From NCBI GenBank assembly GCA_017936985.1, contig JAGBEM010000137.1:1-6336 (forward strand): DNA of 6,336 nt. Direction: 5' to 3'. This DNA is from Oscillospiraceae bacterium. GTDB lineage: Bacteria > Bacillota_A > Clostridia > Oscillospirales > Oscillospiraceae. Under the pieces are notes generated by a model. The model made no database searches, was not told where the DNA came from, and saw only the letters and a list, made by a program, of their open reading frames with translations. This document shows positions 1 to 3,553 of the stretch, in pieces. Within the stretch, counting starts at the first letter, position 1. The number at the start of each line of letters is the position of its first letter. Position numbers and translations under genes: made by a program.

Positions 1-280
1 GAAGGTCCAGGCTCATCAGAGCTTCGACAGTCTTCTGGTTGGGGTTGAGGATATCGATCAGTCTCTTGTGGGTTCTGCGCTCGAACTGCTCACGGCTGTC
101 CTTGTACTTATGAACAGCGCGAAGGATCGTAACAACTTCCTTCTTGGTGGGCAGCGGGATGGGGCCGGAAACCTGGGCGCCGTTGCGCTTCGCGGTCTCC
201 ACGATCTTTGCCGCGCTGGAGTCGATCAGCTGATGATCATAAGCCTTCAGCCGGATGCGGATCATTTCCTGGTTTGCCAT
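1..280 (-). CDS. rpsJ: 30S ribosomal protein S10 (partial, 3' end outside window)
   Basis: Reading the minus strand from the ATG at 280 gives 93 codons, beginning [20 protein letters not shown] and continuing through [20 protein letters not shown] and [14 protein letters not shown]. This is the highly conserved ribosomal protein S10. The family is about 102-105 residues long, so only about ten C-terminal residues are missing beyond position 1. S10 sits in the head of the 30S subunit; in bacteria it also binds NusB as part of the transcription antitermination complex. The start is fixed by a perfect AAGGAGG (complement of 291-297) ten bases upstream and by the conserved N-terminus. rpsJ normally heads the S10 operon (rplC, rplD, rplW and others), which should continue off the left edge. 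In many Firmicutes tuf lies just upstream; here an unrelated lipoprotein gene with its own terminator does, and rpsJ has a private promoter and a long leader. Confidence 0.97.
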   Translation of the reverse strand, partial: MANQEMIRIRLKAYDHQLIDSSAAKIVETAKRNGAQVSGPIPLPTKKEVVTILRAVHKYKDSREQFERRTHKRLIDILNPNQKTVEALMSLDL

Positions 281-555
281 GGTTTGTTTTCCTCCTTGAT
301 TTTGACGTACTCAGTTTGCTTAGGTACTCTGGGTACGGTCGAACTTCTTTGTTCACGCCGCCGTGCGTATCATTCTGAGCCAAGAAAAATGGCCGACGCA
401 AGGCCGACCCATTCCTCTGCCGCAGCGATATACGCAAGCGCAAACAGAAGTAGTTCAGCCGCCCGATGACCGGACATACTCCGCGGAAGTTACCGTTTTT
501 TAGACGCAATCTCCCGCATCATCGCAGTGCACGCGCAGAATGTCCCTACACGCGC
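281..555 (-). promoter_or_regulatory. Long 5' leader of the rpsJ (S10) operon mRNA
   Basis: The predicted transcription start (about 555, some 7 bases past the -10) is about 275 nt from the rpsJ ATG. No convincing gene lies between. The leader is G+C-rich with several possible stems. One imperfect stem pairs 414-425 with about 440-450 (CTTCTGTTTGCG in the mRNA against CTGCGGCAGAGG, with G-U pairs). Just downstream in the mRNA, two GGCC blocks (about 391-405) can close a short hairpin followed by ATTTTTC, which resembles a weak attenuator. Leaders of r-protein operons are often bound by one of the operon's own products (L4 for the S10 operon of gammaproteobacteria). Whether this one is regulatory is inference; I do not recognise it as a known motif. 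Confidence 0.45.
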
Positions 556-561
556 TCGATT

Positions 562-590
562 ATGATATCACCGCTTGCACATTTTGTCAA
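562..590 (-). promoter_or_regulatory. Sigma-A-type promoter of rpsJ with AT-rich upstream flank
   Basis: On the minus strand there is a perfect -35 TTGACA (complement of 585-590), a 17-bp spacer, and a -10 TATCAT (complement of 562-567, 5 of 6 to consensus). The preceding 591-645 is rich in A and T tracts (AAAAAATAATC, AATTTTTGTAAATTT), as expected of an UP element that binds the RNA polymerase alpha subunit at strongly transcribed ribosomal genes. It is placed between the terminator of the upstream SGNH gene and the rpsJ leader, so it should start the S10 operon independently. Confidence 0.85.
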
Positions 591-650
591 GTATAATTTC
601 AGTGAAATTTACAAAAATTCTGATTATTTTTTATTCATTTTGGAGAATGC

Positions 651-687
651 TTTTTTGCGCAAAAAGGAGCGATGTCTCCATCGCCCC
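651..687 (-). terminator. Rho-independent terminator of the SGNH lipoprotein gene
   Basis: On the minus strand a 9-bp stem GGGGCGATG / CATCGCTCC (one G-U pair; plus-strand arms 679-687 and 666-674) closes a GAGA tetraloop of the stable GNRA class and is followed by TTTTT. It starts about 10 bases after the TAA at 699-697. It should isolate the SGNH transcript from the rpsJ promoter some 60 bp further on. Confidence 0.85.
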
Positions 688-696
688 TTTCGGTAT

Positions 697-1557
697 TTAC
701 TTTTCAGGCAGGACCTTTTTCAGTTCCTCTTCCAGGATCTGCGCCAGTCTTAAATGCTTCTGCAGAGACGGATGCACGCCATCGGGCAGCCAGTTGGTGA
801 TGTCGCTGTTGATCTCCTCATTGTGGAGGATATCCACCAGCGGCAGATGGTAATGATCGCAAACTTCCTTCATTGCATCATAAATATCCTGGAGCGTGCC
901 GTTATTGAAGAATTTGTAACCCAGACCCCAATTGGAGCTTGCCTGTCCATAGCGGCTGCAGTTCAGCGGAGAGATCACAACGATCTCCGCATCAGGGCAA
1001 TCCTTCCGGAGCTTTTCAATGATGTAGCGCATGTTGCTGTAGAAAGTGCCACCCTTTGCGATATCATCGCCCATAGTGCCCAGCTTATCATTGTACTTCC
1101 AGTCGTTGACACCGTAGGCAATGGTGATCAGCTCTGCCTTCGAGAAATCAATGGTATCCACATGATCGCGGGCGCTGAGCTTATCCAGCACTGTGCCTTT
1201 ATGTACAAATCCGGAGCCACCGACACCATGATTGTTCAGCTGCCAGCCGGTACTGGCTGCCAGGAAGGTTGCCCAGCAACGCTCCTTGTTCAGGCTCAAC
1301 TTGCCCTCGCCGGTAATACTGTCCAGATAGCTGTTATAGCCTTGGGTAATGCTGTCGCCCAATGCAAACCAAGCTATAGTACCATCTCCATTGTCATCCA
1401 GAACTCTCGGCCCGCCAAGGGTTTCCTCTGTCTGCACGGATTCTTCTGTCTGGGTTGTTGTTTCCGTGCCGTTGTCATCCGCATCGATCGGCGGATGCGC
1501 ACAGCCGCCCAGCAGCATACACAGAGCCAGAACGACCAGGATCCATTTTTTAGTCAT
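697..1557 (-). CDS. SGNH/GDSL-family hydrolase lipoprotein
   Basis: This 286-residue protein starts with a lipoprotein signal peptide: basic MTKKW, a hydrophobic run, then the lipobox LGGC with Cys19 as the lipidated residue. Residues 20-60 form an acidic, Thr/Gln/Glu-rich linker (ETTTQTEESVQTEET), typical of a spacer between membrane anchor and domain. The catalytic domain follows. Block I is GDSIT with nucleophile Ser69. Block II is GVGGSG (111-116) with the oxyanion-hole Gly. Block III is YGVND with Asn151. Block V is PDGVHPS with Asp259 and His262. All four SGNH residues are therefore present and the enzyme should be an active esterase or acyl/acetyl hydrolase on the outer face of the membrane, perhaps deacetylating or deacylating a glycan; the substrate cannot be read from sequence. 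An AAGGAGAA RBS (about 1565-1572) supports the ATG. It is monocistronic, divergent from spoIVA. Confidence 0.9.
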   Translation of the reverse strand: MTKKWILVVLALCMLLGGCAHPPIDADDNGTETTTQTEESVQTEETLGGPRVLDDNGDGTIAWFALGDSITQGYNSYLDSITGEGKLSLNKERCWATFLAASTGWQLNNHGVGGSGFVHKGTVLDKLSARDHVDTIDFSKAELITIAYGVNDWKYNDKLGTMGDDIAKGGTFYSNMRYIIEKLRKDCPDAEIVVISPLNCSRYGQASSNWGLGYKFFNNGTLQDIYDAMKEVCDHYHLPLVDILHNEEINSDITNWLPDGVHPSLQKHLRLAQILEEELKKVLPEK

Positions 1558-1590
1558 ATTCCATTCTCCTTTTTATATGATCATAGTCGC

Positions 1591-1619
1591 ATTATAGCAC
1601 ACAAAAAAAATCATCGCAA
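1591..1619 (-). promoter_or_regulatory. Extended -10 promoter of the SGNH lipoprotein gene
   Basis: The minus strand carries a perfect -10 TATAAT (complement of 1591-1596) preceded directly by TGC, an extended -10 motif. A -35-like TTGCGA (complement of 1614-1619, 4 of 6) lies at the ideal 17-bp spacing. The predicted 5' UTR is about 25 nt and contains the RBS. This suggests vegetative, sigma-A expression, unlike the divergent sporulation gene. Confidence 0.75.
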
Positions 1620-1654
1620 CACCAATTTTCTCAATCATCCAGACAATTATCCCT

Positions 1655-1684
1655 GTTCTATTTCCTATTTGCCGGACATACCCT
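1655..1684 (+). promoter_or_regulatory. Putative sigma-E promoter of spoIVA
   Basis: GTTCTATT (1655-1662) and CATACCCT (1677-1684) are separated by 14 bp. The Bacillus sigma-E consensus as I recall it is roughly GTCATATT, 13-14 bp, CATACAnT, so the match is 6 of 8 for the -35 and nearly complete for the -10. spoIVA is a known sigma-E (mother-cell) gene in B. subtilis, and the site lies about 50 bp before the chosen start codon. No better sigma-A promoter is seen on this strand in the gap. This is a pattern match plus family knowledge, not a demonstrated promoter. Confidence 0.65.
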
Positions 1685-1696
1685 GTGGTAGACCAT

Positions 1697-1718
1697 GGCA
1701 GGAGCATCCTCTCCTGCC
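1697..1718 (+). promoter_or_regulatory. Perfect hairpin in the spoIVA 5' UTR, next to the RBS
   Basis: GGCAGGAG and CTCCTGCC form a perfect 8-bp stem around a 6-base loop. The stem ends six bases before the RBS (AGGAGG, 1724-1729), and falls inside the transcript predicted from the sigma-E-like promoter. The left arm itself contains an RBS-like AGGAG that the stem would hide, which could keep ribosomes on the real RBS. It might instead stabilise the mRNA or be a protein-binding palindrome. Function is unknown. Confidence 0.5.
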
Positions 1719-1735
1719 GAATGAGGAGGCTGGCT

Positions 1736-3199
1736 ATGGAAAACATTTATGCCGATATTGCGGTGCGTACCGGCGGCAATATTTATGTGGGCGTGGTGGG
1801 GCCTGTGCGTACCGGCAAATCCACTTTGATCAAGCGTATTATGGAGGAATTGGTAATTCCGGGTATCGAAGACCCCTACCGCAAGGAACGGGCCAGAGAC
1901 GAACTGCCCCAAAGCGGCTCCGGCAGGACGATCATGACCTCAGAGCCCAAATTCGTCCCGGAAGAAGCCGTCGAAATCTCTCCCGACGGCACCACCAAAC
2001 TGAGGGTGCGGATGATCGACTCGGTTGGGTACATGGTGAACGGCGCGGTAGGTGCTCAGGAGGATGGCGTTCCCCGGATGGTCACCACTCCCTGGTATGA
2101 CCACGAAATCCCCATGACAGAAGCTGCCGAGCTTGGCACGAAGAAAGTTATGGAGGAGCATTGTTCCATCGGCTTGGTAGTCACCACCGACGGCACAGTC
2201 ACCGACATTCCCCGGGAGGATTACATAGAGGCGGAAGGCCGAGCCATCCGGGATATGCAAGCTACCGGCAAGCCGTTCCTTGTGATCATCAATTCCAAAA
2301 TGCCCGGTGCCGCTGCTGCGCAGGCCGTTCAGCAGGAGATCCGGGAGCGTTACGGTGTGGAACCGCTGATCGCAGACTGCCAGGCCATGACTGTTGAGGA
2401 TATTGCCGATCTTCTTAAACAGCTTTTGTACGCCTTCCCCCTGGGGCAGCTGCTGGTATTCTTACCCCGCTGGATGGATGCCCTGGAGCCGGAGCACCCG
2501 GTAAAGGCAGCCCTCTACGAAGCACTGTTACAGCGTGCCAGCCAGATCTCCGCGTTGGGGCAGGCCGAAATGACGCTCTCCTCTCTGAAGGACCTGGAAC
2601 AGGTGCTGGATTTTTCCGTCCGGGATATTGACCTTGCCACCGGCAGTGTTGCCTGCGCTCTGAGCTTCCCGGAGACCCTTTTCTACGAGATCCTCAGCAC
2701 CAAGGCCGGAATGCCCATTGAAAACGACGCCCAGCTGCTCTCCCTGCTGACAGAGCTGTCCCAAGTCAAACAGGAATACGATAAGATCTCCGATGCGCTT
2801 TCTTCCGTAAAAGCCACCGGTTACGGCATCGTCATGCCCACCGCAGAGGAAATGACTCTGCAGCAGCCGGAACTGCTGCGCAAAGGGGGCGCTTTCGGTG
2901 TAAAGCTGAAAGCCGGTGCACCTTCTATCCACATGATCCGGGTGGACATCGATGCCGAGATCAGCCCCATGGTCGGCGGCGAACAGCAAAGCCAGGAACT
3001 GATCGCCTACCTATCCGGCGAAGATCCCGACAAGCTGTGGGAAAGCAACATCTTTGGCCGCAGCGTCTATGAACTGATCCGGGAGGGCCTGACCGCCAAG
3101 GTTATCCGCATGCCGGAGGATGTCAGAAGCAAATTCCGCGGCAGCCTCCAGCGGATCGTAAACGAAGGCGCCACCGGGCTGATCTGCCTAATCCTGTGA
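1736..3199 (+). CDS. spoIVA: Stage IV sporulation protein A, spore-coat basement ATPase
   Basis: The 487-residue product matches SpoIVA along its whole length (492 in B. subtilis as I recall). SpoIVA is an ATPase that polymerises on the mother-cell side of the forespore membrane, recruited by SpoVM, and forms the platform for coat assembly and cortex formation. N-terminal domain: Walker A GPVRTGKST (22-30, Lys28); DELPQS and TIMTSEPKFVP (65-75) in the sensor/switch region; Walker B-like RMIDSVGY (Asp95); then GPRM-equivalent VPRMVTTPWYDHEIP, TTDGTVTDI, DYIEAE. Residues about 347-420 hold the conserved EYDKISDAL...GYGI...FGVKLKAGAPSIHMIRVDI block. The C-terminus is the typical NEGATGLICLIL, needed in the family for localisation and polymerisation. 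The start at 1736 is preferred over the in-frame ATG at 1685 because AGGAGG lies 6 bases upstream, MENIYADIAVRTGG aligns with the family N-terminus, and 1685 would overlap the promoter. Oddity: the sensor TT of Bacillus reads TS (Thr68-Ser69) here. Confidence 0.97.
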   Translation: MENIYADIAVRTGGNIYVGVVGPVRTGKSTLIKRIMEELVIPGIEDPYRKERARDELPQSGSGRTIMTSEPKFVPEEAVEISPDGTTKLRVRMIDSVGYMVNGAVGAQEDGVPRMVTTPWYDHEIPMTEAAELGTKKVMEEHCSIGLVVTTDGTVTDIPREDYIEAEGRAIRDMQATGKPFLVIINSKMPGAAAAQAVQQEIRERYGVEPLIADCQAMTVEDIADLLKQLLYAFPLGQLLVFLPRWMDALEPEHPVKAALYEALLQRASQISALGQAEMTLSSLKDLEQVLDFSVRDIDLATGSVACALSFPETLFYEILSTKAGMPIENDAQLLSLLTELSQVKQEYDKISDALSSVKATGYGIVMPTAEEMTLQQPELLRKGGAFGVKLKAGAPSIHMIRVDIDAEISPMVGGEQQSQELIAYLSGEDPDKLWESNIFGRSVYELIREGLTAKVIRMPEDVRSKFRGSLQRIVNEGATGLICLIL

Positions 3200-3225
3200 T
3201 CCTATCCTTATACATTATATAATAG

Positions 3226-3250
3226 GGGCGCGGTTTGCACCGCGCCCTTT
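3226..3250 (+). terminator. GC-rich terminator hairpin after spoIVA
   Basis: GGGCGCGG and CCGCGCCC form a perfect 8-bp stem (arms 3226-3233 and 3240-3247) with a 6-base loop, 27 bases after the spoIVA TGA. The following tract TTTGGCT is short in T, so termination may be less efficient than for the lipoprotein gene; the hairpin-rich repeat just downstream may add to it. Confidence 0.7.
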
Positions 3251-3267
3251 GGCTGCTTGCATTTCAG

Positions 3268-3460
3268 TTTATGGAACTGTTGGTTAGACGCCTTGGCCCC
3301 CTCTCTGAGGGGGCTGTCATGCCGAATGGCATGACTAGGGGAGTGTCCCACTGTCTATGCGACACTCCCTCAGTCAAAAATCAGAGATTTTTGCCAGCTC
3401 CCTCAAAGAGGGAGCCAAGGGTGCTGCCGCACCGGAGCAACCATTTAACAGCTCCATAAA
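3268..3460. repeat. Hairpin-array palindromic element, MITE-like (193 bp)
   Basis: The outer ends are inverted copies: TTTATGGAACTGTT at 3268-3281 against the complement of 3447-3460 (13 of 14), with GGTT (3282-3285) / AACC (3439-3442) just inside. An inner pair of 26-bp ends (3291-3316 and complement of 3395-3420) matches at about 23 positions and starts CCTTGGC. Between them lie consecutive short hairpins: 3296-3314 (8 bp), 3316-3335 (GTCATGCC/GGCATGAC, 8 bp), 3339-3369 (GGGAGTGTC/GACACTCCC, 9 bp), 3375-3393 (CAAAAATC/GATTTTTG, 8 bp), 3397-3415 (8 bp), then 3420-3433 (GGTGC/GCACC, 5 bp). No ORF inside is believable and no clear target-site duplication is seen. The structure resembles a non-autonomous MITE or a REP/BIME-like repeat; I recall related CCTTGGCTCCCTC-type repeats in gut Oscillospiraceae but could not verify this. 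Confidence 0.75.
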
Positions 3461-3484
3461 TCCCCAATTAATTTTCCTTCCCTC

Positions 3485-3513
3485 TTTACCTCCTCAGAAA
3501 ACTGTGTTAAAAT
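3485..3513 (+). promoter_or_regulatory. Putative extended -10 promoter of the YfhO-family gene
   Basis: TTTACC (3485-3490, 4 of 6 to the -35 consensus), a 17-bp spacer, and TAAAAT (3508-3513, 5 of 6) preceded by TGT, i.e. an extended -10. It would give a 5' UTR of about 35 nt. TATATT at 3523-3528 is an alternative -10, but it has no good -35. The promoter lies outside the repeat element, so the gene need not depend on read-through from spoIVA. Confidence 0.5.
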
Positions 3514-3553
3514 ATGAAATACTATATTTTGGACAGGACCTGGAGAGATCGCA

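Noticed and set aside
237..509. 90-codon minus-strand frame across the rpsJ leader, possible leader peptide
   Set aside because: It overlaps the rpsJ start out of frame, lacks an RBS that I can see, and has low-complexity Arg/Ser-rich composition.
652..665. Palindrome TTTTTGCGCAAAAA as an operator
   Set aside because: It is adequately explained as the T tract of the SGNH terminator next to an A-rich flank of the rpsJ promoter.
1685..1735. Earlier in-frame ATG for spoIVA at 1685
   Set aside because: It abuts the sigma-E-like -10 box, has no RBS, and would add 17 residues absent from the family; the ATG at 1736 has AGGAGG and the conserved N-terminus.
754..2100. Open frame of 448 codons on the plus strand
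   Set aside because: It runs antisense to the SGNH gene and then out of frame through the promoter region into spoIVA. Both real genes have recognisable motifs and RBSs; the product here has no family features.
3291..3420. CRISPR array
   Set aside because: The repeated blocks are inverted and directly adjacent, with no regular direct repeats or unique spacers.
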